From Tulasnella sp. 424 (Eukaryota; Basidiomycota; Agaricomycetes; Cantharellales; Tulasnellaceae), in contig WSUB01000057.1 of the NCBI GenBank assembly GCA_019633425.1, positions 74,466-138,465 on the forward strand: a stretch of DNA of 64,000 nucleotides, read 5' to 3'. The notes beneath the pieces are model-generated. The model ran no database searches. It was not told where the DNA came from and saw only the letters and a list, made by a program, of their open reading frames with translations. Below, one piece after another: positions 26,514-37,181 of this stretch (position 1 is its first letter; each line of letters starts with the position of its first letter). The translations under genes were made by a program, and so were the position numbers.

Positions 26514-28857
26514 ATGGAGGCAACTTTAGTCGCACCCTCCGCAACTCTCTCACACTCAGCAACGACACCCACCCAACTCTCAGGCATCGTTCCCAATCCT
26601 TTTCCCCGAGACTTGATTCCTCAACGGGCCCCTGCATACACCTTGCACGATACTTCGCCAGCGGCAGCTCAACAACGTCTCATTCGCCCCCATACTGCGC
26701 CTAACCCCAATAGACTCAGCTCGGAGGCCCTTGCAGTGGAGGAAACACACCCAGAAGAAGGTCTCCTCATCGAGGTGACTACGGGCAACGATATCGGTCA
26801 AGACGTAAGTATCACTTGGAGGCTTTTCATCCCGATACCGATGCTAACCTTGGCACTGCAGCAACAAGACGACGACGTCAGGCCGTCCTTAGAGCATCTT
26901 CAAGAATCATGTCTCTCGGCCTTACTCAAACTCTTCCCGATCCCAGACGGGGACAGTCTGTCTCCCCCAATGGTGCAGAATATCGTCTCTCTTAGGCGCC
27001 ATTCAGAGCCGATGTCTCCTGGCGCCGGACCGTCATCAGCCACTGGGTTTGACCCGTCTGAGGAGCAGACCCCACTCCATCAATTAGTAACCAGCCTCCG
27101 CCGCCGAGATCCCCTCTCACCCGTCACACCAAATGAAACGCTTCTTCAGGAACTACAACGGCGTTTACCATCCGTCACTTCCACTTCACTCCAAGGGCCG
27201 TCGGTAGCCTTGGCAAATGCCCTTGTATCACTCCTGGTCAATATTCAGGCACTCTCGGATCTGGAAGAACAGCCCACCACACCAGGAACGGCTAGTAGAC
27301 CAACCTCGTCGCATCGCGGCTCTTTGGGCTCTAGAGAAACTAAGAAGGACATGTACGCGACACTTGGCGAGCAGGTTCTTAAAGCTCGGAATCTTCACCG
27401 AAGCAGGAGCATGTTGGACGTAGGGTTGCGGCCGGATGCTCAGGCCTTGTGGGCGCGTATTGACGGTGATATGGAAACAATTCTGCGCCTGTGCCGCGAA
27501 GGGACTCCAGCTCAGGGTCTCACTCCAAATCCAATCACTCCCGATAACGTGAGTCCTGGAAGCTTTAGGGAGCCCACACGACAGTCAGACTACTTCGACC
27601 ACTTGCCACCGGAGTACCAAGACGAAGACGAGACCCCGGATTATGACTTACCTGGATACGACAGGCTCGATGAGTTTTCTGGTAGACTACTGGATAAGAA
27701 GCGAGAGAAAGAGGGACTCGACGAAGATTCGGATTCGGAACAGCCAAAACTTTCAGAAAAGATGCGAATGGATCTGGAGTCGGTTGCTTCCGCCATCGAC
27801 CGTCTGTACCAAGTCGCTCCACAACTGCACAACCAGCGAGTGGAACTCAAGAGGAGCAAACTGGCTGAAATGGAGATCGCCCGCCTGCGTGGTGGCCATG
27901 GACGTCTACGAAACACGACCTCGGAGTCTGCCTTGGAGTCGGAGACGGAGAAATTAGTTGGGAGAGGGCGAATCACCAACCAAACAGCTGAGCCTTCCAA
28001 GCGGTTTAGTGCGGAGAGCCTCAGTCGGAGGCTCGATCCAAAAGGAAAGGGCAAAGCCAGAGAGGACGCTCCGGTGGAATTCGACAGCAAGAAGAAAGAG
28101 GATTTGGACAACATCCTGAACCTGATCGGCAAGTCGACGGGAGACCAGCGGAGAATTGTAGACCAGCGCGTGGATGCTCATGACTTCGAGGCGAAGGTGG
28201 AGCGAGCAAGAGTGAGGGATGAGAATCAGGTGTGTAAGCTTTAGGATCATCAAGTACTATCGCACTGACAGCCTACTGTCTTTCTGATAGCGCGAGCAGC
28301 TGGTCGATCGGCTAGTGCGTCACTCTGGTGCTGGCCGCCTTGGCAACCAGGACGCCATGTTCGTCCGCGCATCCCTTCGACCTCCTGGACCGAAAGAATT
28401 CATGCCCCAAGAACGTGACGCTCTGCTCAGCCTGGGCGAATTCATGGAAGAGTCTCTACCGCCGGCATCCTTGTCGCGCACACTCGATCCAAATGCTCTT
28501 CTTACGCTTCCCGAGTTCTTCGAAGAGCAAAGGAGGGAGATGGAAATGGAAGAGGCAGAGAGGCGGAAGCAAAAGGAGATACGAAGGAAATCGAGCGCGT
28601 CGACGAGGTCGATGGCCACCGGCACTTCGACCAGTCGGAAGGAGTACTCGGTCCTGGCACCACCTGTGTCGAGCCCGAATCCCGTAACTCTCTTGAAGAA
28701 GCTCACAAGGAGTCGAAGTAACTCAGCTCCTCCACTAAACTTCGGGTGGTTTAAGCACGCGACCTCGTCGTCCTACAAGACCGCGGAAAGATCTTTGCCC
28801 GTCACCCGAGAGTTGCCAGTACAAACTCGGAACTCGGAAGATGAAGGTTCGCTCTGA
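26514..28857 (+). CDS. Unrecognised 741-aa fungal protein, mostly disordered
   Basis: Three exons (26514-26804, 26862-28229, 28291-28857) sum to 2226 bases, or 741 aa. I do not recognise the family. Visible parts are a Ser/Pro-rich N-terminus and a short folded-looking stretch (RPSLEHLQESCLSALLKLFPIP, about residue 105). Helical segments follow around residues 190-240 and 405-440 (MRMDLESVASAIDRLYQVAPQL). Near residue 530-600 are KKKEDLDNILNLIGK and REQLVDRLVRHSGAGRLGNQDA, then an acidic/basic coiled stretch (EEQRREMEMEEAERRKQKE). There is no signal peptide or membrane segment. The stop (28855-28857) lies inside the start of the next gene. A scaffold or regulatory role would be a guess. Confidence 0.75.
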
Positions 28858-30738
28858 GGTGTTAAACCAACAGTCTTTCGGTAACCGCTCTAATGTATAT
28901 ACTATCTCAGCAGAAGATGCGTTGCAAGTAATTTATGTGGCCGAGTTCCAGAAAAACATACACAGCATGCAAGTCTACGTTCAGTTCGCGTCGGGAGAGC
29001 CGCAAGGCCACGTCGAATTCCAAGTCCTCCCAACCGAAGATGGAACTCTGACCGGAAGCAAGAGTTTCATCATTCGCACTCGTTCCAGCGGGTCCCAAGT
29101 TTTGCCTTTGCCTGCTCCAGCCAAAGTTGGTCATCACGAAGTCAAGGTAGTCAAAGGGCACATGGAAATCAAATTGGAGATCCCTGCCCTCGCCGAGCTT
29201 CCATCAGAACCAGCAGACGACCTATCTCGCTTGATGCCAGCCGACGACCTCAAGTCCATACAGCCCACATCATTCCTATGCACCTCTTGCTCCCTTCCGG
29301 TTGTCCATTGTAACGATATCAAAGACTACCGCGACCTACCTTCAGAACACTGGGAAGAGTTCGTCGAGGCGTGGATGTGTCATCAAGACCAGAAGCTGAC
29401 AGAAGAGATTGGTCGGCATCGACAGGGTGGATTTGTACCCGACCGAGGCGTCGCTTTCGTTGGAGGCAGTTACGTTCTTTTCGACGATGAGATGGTGGTG
29501 AAGGAGAATTTGAATACAGCACCGAGCTTACAGGTGAGTTCGCTGCTGCCTGTCCCCTTTCTACCTTGTTCTCCTCTTCTCCGGGCTGCAAGAAGGCCAT
29601 CGTGGGCTCCAACTCGCACCACCCACGGCGACCCAGCTGGAACGTCCTGGGGGGCGTGGACACCCCATCAGGAAATTTGACGGGCTTCATTTAGGGTCCA
29701 AAAGACCCTAAACGAGGATCTCAACTTTCCTGATGCCGACGAAGCTCCTCGCAAGTTTTGTCTGGCGTGTCCCGTCTCATGGGGTCTTTCGGCTGGGTGG
29801 CAAGTGACTTCTGTCACTTATGGCTGATACAAAGGTCCTATATTTATGATCGGTTTCGAACCGTTTCCTTATGAACAACTACGGTGGCCTGTGTCCGTGC
29901 CGCCGCGGCTACACATGAGGCAACATTTCCCCTTGTCTTCGCTTAATTATTTCTCGATTGTTACCTTTGACTGTTAATGCTGACGGCTCTCCATCTGTTA
30001 CAGCCCATCGATGATCTCTCCGTCGTCCGTTGTCTATGTGGCTCGATCCTTGGCCGAAGTCAGCATCTGAACGGCGAGGAACGATTATTGTTCCGCCTCG
30101 CGAAGTACGCCGTTAAACCTACCCGTACAGGGTTGGAGTGAGTACGCTCGACTTCTGTCGTCATCCACTTGCCTGACAGCCGTTTATTGCAGGCCTTTGA
30201 AAATTCCGCTGTCAGCATTTGTTGTGGCGGATATGCTCGAGCTACGGCAGGTCCACGCGGCACATCGCTTTATCATCAAGGATGAAGAAGAGGATAATGC
30301 TCGCATATTGGTACGTCCTTCTGTCGAACATTGGGAACCTACATCTAAGAAAGTGGTCTACGTGTAGATTTGGTTGTTCAATCCATCAATCAAAGTTTCG
30401 TACACATCAGCGACCCATTACGCCTTGCCAGCCGATCGCGATACACGGGCAGCGAAGGTGTTTTTCACTGTGATTAGACCGGGTAGCCCCATGTCCCTGA
30501 GCCAAAAGAGGTTGGTTTAATATTCTGTGGTTTTCGTCGCGTTTCAGAAAGTCATACCGACCGTTGTCCCTATAGCATCGTCGAGAAATACCCCGGCTTC
30601 GCCCAGTCGGAAACGCTTTGTTATCCAATCGCCGTCTGTCGAAGCCTTGCAGCTCTTCTGAGGGAGTCCAACGAGATATATCCACCCGCCAGGAGGTCGA
30701 TGATCGGACTCGACGTTGGTTGGCTGCAACGGGTGTAG
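28841..30738 (+). CDS. HECT-like E2-binding protein (UBE3D/Ipa1 family)
   Basis: Five exons (28841-29533, 30004-30137, 30193-30310, 30368-30510, 30576-30738) sum to 1251 bases, or 416 aa. The family binds ubiquitin-conjugating enzymes. Yeast Ipa1 is tied to mRNA 3'-end processing, and human UBE3D acts with UBCH10. Seen in order are a beta-rich N-terminal domain and the cysteine pair CTSCSLPV. Next is the signature DYRDLPSEHWEEFVEAWMCH, then RCLCGSILG, and the C-terminal WLFNPSIKVSY and AAKVFFTVIRPG. The first intron (29534-30003, 470 bp) is far longer than the other three (about 55-65 bp). The ATG at 28841 lies 17 bp upstream of the end of the previous gene, in another frame. The next in-frame Met would cut into the conserved domain. 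Confidence 0.85.
29690..29712. repeat. Perfect hairpin with telomere-like arms in a UBE3D intron
   Basis: The sequence TTTAGGGTC, a 5-base loop (CAAAA) and GACCCTAAA form a perfect 9-bp stem inside the unusually long first intron of the UBE3D-like gene. The arms contain one TTAGGG and one CCCTAA unit. A single unit of this kind can occur by chance. An internal intron hairpin could shorten the effective intron length for splicing. Confidence 0.6.
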
Positions 30739-30750
30739 TTGACCTTTCTT

Positions 30751-31149
30751 TTAGATGCCTTGTATTTTGTATATTACACGCTGCATTCTCTGTTCAATCT
30801 GATTCAGCCTCTTCGCTGCTAAATGGAGTGTTCGTGGGAGCCCTCCAGACGGAGGTGAATGCGAATTCTTTGTACTTCCACTGCGATCAGGCCGTCTTAA
30901 GGACATGACTAAGTTACGGTTCCCACCAAAGGGCAGACCCGTTGTGTGGAGGTGCACCAAGATAAACGGAGGGCGAAAAGGTACTCTCAGTGAGATGCCG
31001 AGGGGTGGGACAGGCACAAAAGCTTTTGGGATGTACATGTAGCAGTGGAGGACCTTCTTTGTCTCCTTGCAGATGAGGAACCCTGGGAAAACTGGATGGG
31101 CGATGACTCCCGGTTTAAGCTCGTTTCCTCCACCATCCGCAGAGGTCAA
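30751..31149 (-). other. Open minus-strand frame, possible gene fragment
   Basis: A 132-codon minus-strand frame without an ATG fills the gap between the UBE3D-like stop and the next F-box gene. It contains PGVIAHPVFPGFLIC, CYMYIPKAFVPVPPLGI and ILVHLHTTGLPFGGNRN, which read more like protein than the shadows elsewhere. I recognise no family and find no convincing start or splice sites. It may be a truncated exon of a lost gene, or chance. Confidence 0.22.
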
Positions 31150-31168
31150 TCCAGCCCTTCAGTAAATA

Positions 31169-33082
31169 ATGACGGAAGTACTATCAAGTAAGCTCGTTGT
31201 AGGATCGTATTGACAGAATGGGTCTCCCTCTGACACCTCGCCGCGATTTTCCGATTCTCCCAACCAACCGTTGAGTCAGACTTGTCCACAGCATCGGCAG
31301 TACATAGAACATTTGCAGTCGAGGAACTACAATACTCTATCTTCTCTCACCTTTTGGTCTTCTTTCCGTGGTCGTCCAAGCCGGAAAATCGACAAGACGA
31401 CCTGGTTGCCGTAGCTCAAACATGCCAGTCCTTCCTCGAAGTTACTCTCAATATCCTTTACGATCGTACAACCCTTCACCGTTTGCTTCGATTTTGGCAT
31501 GGGAGAGGTATCCTCAAGCTGGTTGATAGGCCGTCTACTTCCACCAAAGAGATCGTGGGTACTTGACACCGCAACCTGACTACTTCCACAAACAAGTTCA
31601 CCAGCTTCCTGGCTTGACTAGGCATTTGACCGAATTCCAAATGCTGCTGAATACCAGCGCCTCGCGTTCTACTCTCATAGGGTACGAACACTCGATGTCC
31701 CGCGCCCGAGCTGGAACTTTCCAGGTAGCCGTCCACTGGTCCATCACTTCAGTGCGGATTTCTTCCCGACTCTTACCGAGGTGATGGCAATTCAAAGCAC
31801 AGCAGGGCACAATCTCTTCCCAGAGCTCCGTTCTCTTGTGTGGAGTTGTGAACGCGAGGCTGATTTCGTCGGGTGTGAAGCGATCATCCAGGCTTCGCCA
31901 CGGCTAAAGGCGTTCGCGTGCGAAGAAAGCCGCAAGGAGGCGCCCGAGCGCACCTGGCCTACCCTCTTCCGCACACTGGCCTCGGTTCAGTCGCTGGAGA
32001 TACTTGAGCTACAAGCTCGTAACCTTGGTCCTATTGGTCCAGGCAGTCGGACCGGTCTAGCTCTATCCTACCTCCTCTCGAAACCCAACATTAGACAGCT
32101 TCTGCTTCCGGACCAAGTTGTCACGTCGACCTTGGTGATGATCAGTCTTGCATCGGCGCGACAACTCGAGAAATTGACTCTCGTAGAATCGACCCCCTCT
32201 ATTGCAGACGGCAGTGCGGTGCATTGCACAGTATCATCGGATCGGTTATCCCATCTCTCAGGAACACCTCAAAGCCTGAGGTCGATTCTAGCCGGGGAGT
32301 CGGGCCTCAAAGCCTTGACTAAATTATCCATCATATACCCCTGGATCTCCTTCACCTGGAGTTTCGTCCGACAGTTCGTCGATCTCATTGAGAAAGGGTG
32401 CCCCATCTTGGAGACTTTGGAGCTCGAGGGACGCATAGATGACGCCGCCAACCTGGAGACACATGGCATAAGGGCGGGCTTTGCCATTGCAGGTCTCGGA
32501 GCATGCACTCGGATGCGACGCTTCCACATGGATATCAAAAGCAACGGATGGTCGACAAGCCCTGTTCCGCGAGATTTCAATCCGAGTGATTCGGACTGGA
32601 GATGCTTAACTTCCCAGTGGCCGGAGCTACAGGAGATGTGGTACGATCTAGGGCGCGAAAGTCTCAATGACGAGGAGTACAAGCCAGCATTAGATCCAGC
32701 TCCGCGGGCAACCATAAACACCCTCACAGCGTTTAGTCGAAGTTGTCGCCAGCTTAAATCACTCGCTGTCCCTATGTCGGCGACGATACATGATACCAGA
32801 GCAGCACTGCAGGACGACATCCTCCCTTTCAGCGATTCAATGGATCGCATGTACTTTTTCCGCGCTTCGATCGAGGACGACGCGGTGGAGGAGTTAGCGA
32901 TGCTCTTGTTGCGTCTGACCCGTGATGATGTCGAGCTTTATCCGACAGAACTGGACGACCCAGATAGCACGGAGGGCGATGAATTGGATTCCAGTCGCGA
33001 AATGAATTGGCACGCTGCGAAAAAGCTCGTTCACTTTACACGAAGAGCACGACCATTAGGAGCTCAAGCCTCGGCGTCCTAG
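31169..33082 (+). CDS. F-box/LRR-like protein
   Basis: Three exons (31169-31187, 31280-31554, 31622-33082) sum to 1755 bases, or 584 aa. The first exon codes only for MTEVLSN. A degenerate F-box follows (VHRTFAVEELQYSIFSHLL ... LVAVAQTCQSFLEVTLNILYDRTT, about residues 13-60). Next comes the usual linker FYSHRVRTLDVPRP and leucine-rich scoring repeats (LEILELQARNLGP, LEKLTLVEST, LETLELEGR). Such proteins select substrates for SCF ubiquitin ligases. The start in front of a tiny first exon is chosen because the frame has no ATG before the F-box and the splice signals are good. Its last 24 codons are copied downstream at 36749-36822. Confidence 0.82.
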
Positions 33083-33445
33083 CTGAGCGACTAATGGGTT
33101 GACTGCGGTAAGTAACTTGCTGCCTACTCCACACCTACATTCCTTCTTGCTAATCACAGACACAGGTCTTTTTAGATTTTGCGGTAAATACACTCGATGT
33201 ATCGGGAAAGTGGAGGGTATGCAGCATCGGCGGTGCACCGGGTATTCATAGTTGAAGGATTTTCAGCATTCCATTTCTCACACATGTTCGTGGTATCAGA
33301 GTCCAAACCAACCCGCACCATGTTATATTTTGTCCGCAAAAGACATCACTACAGACTCAGTATGGGATTGAACCCTAAGGAACAGACGAAAAAAAAAAAC
33401 AACGAAATCAAATAATGAAAGGAATGCTGTTCCTACTAGGGAAAT
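33083..33445. other. Intergenic region between convergent F-box and membrane-protein genes
   Basis: The region holds the 3' UTRs of both genes. It is part of the duplicated unit: a diverged copy lies at 36823-37181, including an A-rich run (33391-33401; 37125-37135). No gene is seen. Confidence 0.55.
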
Positions 33446-35874
33446 CTACGCCTCTTCTACCCCCGTCTCTTTCTTCTCAGTTGCTCGCCTCCAAAGACCG
33501 AACCCATTGTTTGACATCCCAATACCGAGCCGCGCGTCGCCTTCCTTCCCGTCATAGAACATACCGCTGGGTGGTTCCGTAACGGGCTGAACGCCATGTC
33601 GATCACCTGCTCCAAGAAGTGCAGCTTCGACCAAGGGTGCCGGACTGGTTAGCCACGCTTGAGTCAAAGCGAGTATCGATTTTGGTTGCGTGCCGGTTGA
33701 CTCGCCGGAGGAAAAAACGATAGTTTCGTCCGTAGTCCACCAGGATGACAGGAACACCGACAATGCAAGTAGTGCATAAAGGCAAAGCAGCGAAATGAAA
33801 GTCAGGACTGGTGCGACAGGATACTGCCCGAGAAGCAGTGGAACCAAGCGATAAACCTCCGTTGCTGGTGCAGGCTCAAAGTACCCGGAAGCGGCTCCCA
33901 ACATCAGTCTTGCTAGATGCTGGTTCAAGGCGGCCATTACCTCGCCTTTTGGCCGCGACTTTGCAATAACGAATAAAGTGCTGGCAAGGTGCTCCGTCGC
34001 GTGTTGTACCACTGTGGGAAGCCACAAAGTTGTCGAAAATTCAGGCGAAGAGGGTGTTAATTCGAGGAGAGACCAGGTGCCTCGTTTACCGTCCAGTCGG
34101 ACGGAGGCGTTGAAGAACGAGACTTCGCACCCAGCGTACAATGTGGGCTGCGGGTAGGTGTCGATGGCAAGGTCGGTAGAGTTGGCTGCTAAACCATAGA
34201 CGTTTCTGGTTACACCTTCGACACGGCTGTTCCATCTCAGCTGAACAGCCATTGTTGCAGGATTGTCGACCATTACCATGGGCGAGTCGATGTCCAGGGT
34301 CCCGAACCTATATATCACGATGACGGTCAGCGTCCTGCACGTACTATATAACTCGGAGTAGCATACTCTGTACCCGCTAGTTGTCCATCGACAACCCCAA
34401 AAATAAAGTCATCGACCTGATTTGAGTTTGGGACAACCGTGTCGGACGAGTTGGTTGTAAAGTGTGGTAATTGTGGATAGCCAGCTGCGGTGCAGTTTGT
34501 CGTCGCGTTTNNNNNNNNNNNNNNNNNNNNNNNNNNNNNNNNNNNNNNNNNNNNNNNNNNNNNNNNNNNNNNNNNNNNNNNNNNNNNNNNNNNNNNNNNN
34601 NNNNNNNTGACAACCGTGTCGGACGAGTTGGTTGTAAAGTGTGGTAATTGTGGATAGCCAGCTGCGGTGCAGTTTGTCGTCGCGTTTGTCGCGTCTTTGG
34701 TGCAGAGAGAGTTGAGCGAGATGCAGTTGGCTCGGATCGCAAAGGTCGAGATAGTATAGCTGGTGCTCGATGTATTAATCGCGGGCCCGGGAACAAGGAC
34801 AGCTAGGTCAGCCTCGTCGGCAAGGGTTATAGCCTTCCAGGCCGAGTATGATTCGTTGCCCATGGACTTGAATCCGGTGTCGCTCATTGGATCGTTAAAA
34901 AACACGAAATCTTCGAATGTGGACGAGCAGGGATAAATATCATCGATCGAAGGGTCGCCAACGTCCGCTTGTATCACCGCTCGCCAAGCAGGGCAGATGG
35001 TTTCGTTGAATTTGGCAGCGAACATGTACGTGTGAGCCGCATCCGGGATTGGGCTGAGAACGGGTATGGACTTGGACGTTGTATGCAGCCACAAGTCGGC
35101 AAGTCCAACCAGGCGGGCAAAGATCCAAACGCCGGCGGACATCCCAAGCGCTTGCTTGAAGAGTCGAGGGAGTTGATGACGCGTTCGGGATCGGGCAGCA
35201 TATACGCAGGTTTCGCCTATGGCAGATATCGAGGAGGAACCCATGAGACGAACAATCAAGCCGTATCTATATACGAAGAGAATATGAGTCTCTTTCCTTG
35301 CGCTTGAAGTCAAATCCTTACTGGAAAGCGGTGGGGCTCTTAGCGATACCACTCTCGCCTTCTCTGGACACCCTTAGCCATTGCGCCCCAATACGATACG
35401 CAATAAGGGTCATCAAAATGGAGCTTGTATCCGAGATGAGGTGGCTCTGGACAAACATGTACGATCAGTTGGCGGTTCCGTTCGCGGCAGTAGTCCACCT
35501 ACAGCAAGCGCCGATATCACTAAGACCCGCAAATGACCTCCTTCCGATCCTGACTTGCCGCGCGTCCACTTATCTTCGTTGAGGACGAAAGATTTGTGAT
35601 GGATCGCAGCGTGGAAGCCTCGTCCTCCTTGTTCAGGTACATATTGCGTACCCAGCAAAAAACCAACGATGATGACCACGAAGCCCAAAGTGGTGATCAC
35701 AACGATGGCGGTTGGCAAGAATCCAACTAGACGATGTCTACCGGACGTTGAGGACCATCGACGTTCGGGGGATTGAGCTGCAGCTTTTTCGTCTGTATCC
35801 GGATTGGGGGAACCTTGTGGTCCATCGATGTAGCTCAAGGTGAGAGAGTCCTTATTGTGAGGTGTAGAGGCCAT
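33446..35874 (-). CDS. Fungal multi-domain membrane protein, copy 1 (contains an assembly gap)
   Basis: Four exons (complement of 35503-35874, 35322-35446, 34367-35266 with the gap, 33446-34307) encode a protein I recognise only as a family common in mushroom-forming fungi. Visible in order are a cytosolic N-terminus of about 55 residues and a membrane span (FLPTAIVVITTLGFVVIIVGFLLG). The conserved block SHLISDTSSILMTLIAYRIG follows, then YGLIVRLMGSSSIS and an outer domain with several N-glycosylation sites (NESYS, NSSDT). A C-terminal span (APVLTFISLLCLYALLALSVFL) leads to a short tail. After collapsing the gap duplicate, exons sum to 2082 bases (693 aa), the same as copy 2. An upstream in-frame ATG at 35907 would add 11 residues. 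I chose the start shared with copy 2. Confidence 0.8.
34432..34687. other. Assembly gap (97 N) flanked by an identical 79-bp duplicate
   Basis: Positions 34511-34607 are N. The 79 bases before the gap (34432-34510) are identical to the 79 bases after it (34609-34687). The paralogue at 38161-38242 has this segment once. The likely cause is two contigs whose ends overlap but were scaffolded with a gap. Real sequence missing here is probably none. Confidence 0.85.
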
Positions 35875-35907
35875 GTGATCTTGTTCAAGCCTTGAGACGC
35901 GGCTCAT

Positions 35908-36592
35908 TGCTCCGCTTTATCCTGTGGGGACGTGCCGAACATTCACTGGGACGGCAGGTCTCTTAGCCGTCAGGAGTGCCTTTGACGCCAAGATCTGCCA
36001 AGAAAAGGGCCGAAGAGTTCTCCGAACAGTGTTTAAGCGCCAGGGGAGGATGGGATTGCAGCAAGGCTGATCTTTATCTTCATCTGCCAATCGCCTGAGG
36101 ACATTCGCTTGCATACTGAACGGGACGATCTTGAGGGATAAATGCGGTTGGACATTACGATCTCCTTGAAGAATACGGCGGGCAATCATGGAGGCCTATT
36201 CGGTGAAGATGACGCTTCGGGCTGGAAGTGGGAGTGTGTCTTGGGAATACTTTGTTTGCGCATGCTTGTCCACTTGAAAACGATGCACCCACCTGCTCTG
36301 CGAGCGCCGAGAGGGTAACTGCCGAGGCAGGTCAGGCAAAGAGGGACGGAAGGACAAAGACATGCAACGTAAGTAGGCGCCTGAAGCTGCCCGTAAGACT
36401 TTGAACGTTTCTCCGGTTCTCGGAACAAGATCTCCACCCGAAACCCCGAAACCTCTCAGAAAAGGGGACACGGGCTTGCAGGACCTCCCATGAATAAAGA
36501 GCTCTGTTTTGGCACTCTGACGCGCGCAAAGAAACCGGAAAGAATGCGGATGATATATGTGAACTAAGCATAGATAACAAGTAATCCAAAAT
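35908..36592. other. Upstream region of membrane-protein copy 1 (duplicated)
   Basis: This is the presumed promoter of copy 1. A diverged copy lies upstream of copy 2 (39430-40120), with shared blocks such as CGAACATTCACTGGGACGGCAGG and the AAGCGCCAGGGGAGG segment. Open frames on the minus strand here (36186-36684) are not conserved as protein between the copies. Confidence 0.55.
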
Positions 36593-36740
36593 CTACAGAT
36601 CTTCGTGCGTCGTCGAGTGCTGCTCCTTCGAATCGTCATTCTCAGAAGTCTGCGTCCGTATCCACCCCGGTCGAGATTAGCCAACGAATGCGGCCCGTCC
36701 TAGACTCCCTGATGCTGGCCACGGTGGCAATCCTGAAGAC
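36593..36740 (-). pseudogene. Broken 3' fragment of UGGT at the duplication junction
   Basis: On the minus strand, a splice acceptor and GAT-TGC-CAC-CGT-GGC-CAG at about 36735 match the UGGT exon that encodes [20 protein letters not shown], but an in-frame TAG follows after ten codons. After a deletion of about 520 bp relative to the full gene, the C-terminal codons are still readable (TSENDDSKEQHSTTHEDL, stop at 36593-36595). The complete gene ends in HEEL. The fragment is not functional. Confidence 0.8.
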
Positions 36741-36748
36741 AAGGAATA

Positions 36749-36822
36749 GGCACACTGTGAAACAGCTTGTTCGCTTTACCCGAAGAGCACGACCGCTGGG
36801 GGTTCAAGCCTCGGTATCTTAG
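36749..36822 (+). pseudogene. Remnant of the F-box gene 3' end
   Basis: About 24 codons match the end of the F-box gene at 31169-33082: KQLVRFTRRARPLGVQASVS and a stop here, against KKLVHFTRRARPLGAQASAS there. It begins directly at the duplication junction and has no start or F-box of its own. It marks the left end of unit 2. Confidence 0.85.
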
Positions 36823-37181
36823 CGGAGCGATTCTTGCTTCGACTGTGATAACCTACTATCCACCTGCATTCATGCTCGCTAATCCCAAGCACAGGTCTTT
36901 TCGGGTTTCGCGGTATAATACAAAACGTGATGCATCGGGAGAGAAGATGGTATGTAACGTCGCTGATGAACCGAATATTCATAGCGGACTATCTCCAGCA
37001 TTTCCGTTTTCTCTCATCTACTAGCTATATAAAGGTCCAAACCAGCCTAATACACCAGGTGTTAATCTGTTCGCACAGCACATCGCCACAGACCCATTAT
37101 GAGATTGAATCCTACGGAATAGACAAAAAAAAAAACCGAATTACGTAAGTGTTGAAAGGACATCGATTCCCCTAGGGATAT

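Noticed and set aside
29690..29712. Interstitial telomeric repeat
   Set aside because: There is only one TTAGGG and one CCCTAA unit, in a hairpin, not an array. I keep it only as a hairpin.
34327..35352. An internal tandem repeat of a glycosylated segment in membrane-protein copy 1
   Set aside because: The repeat exists only across the N gap and is absent from the paralogue. It is best explained as an assembly artefact.
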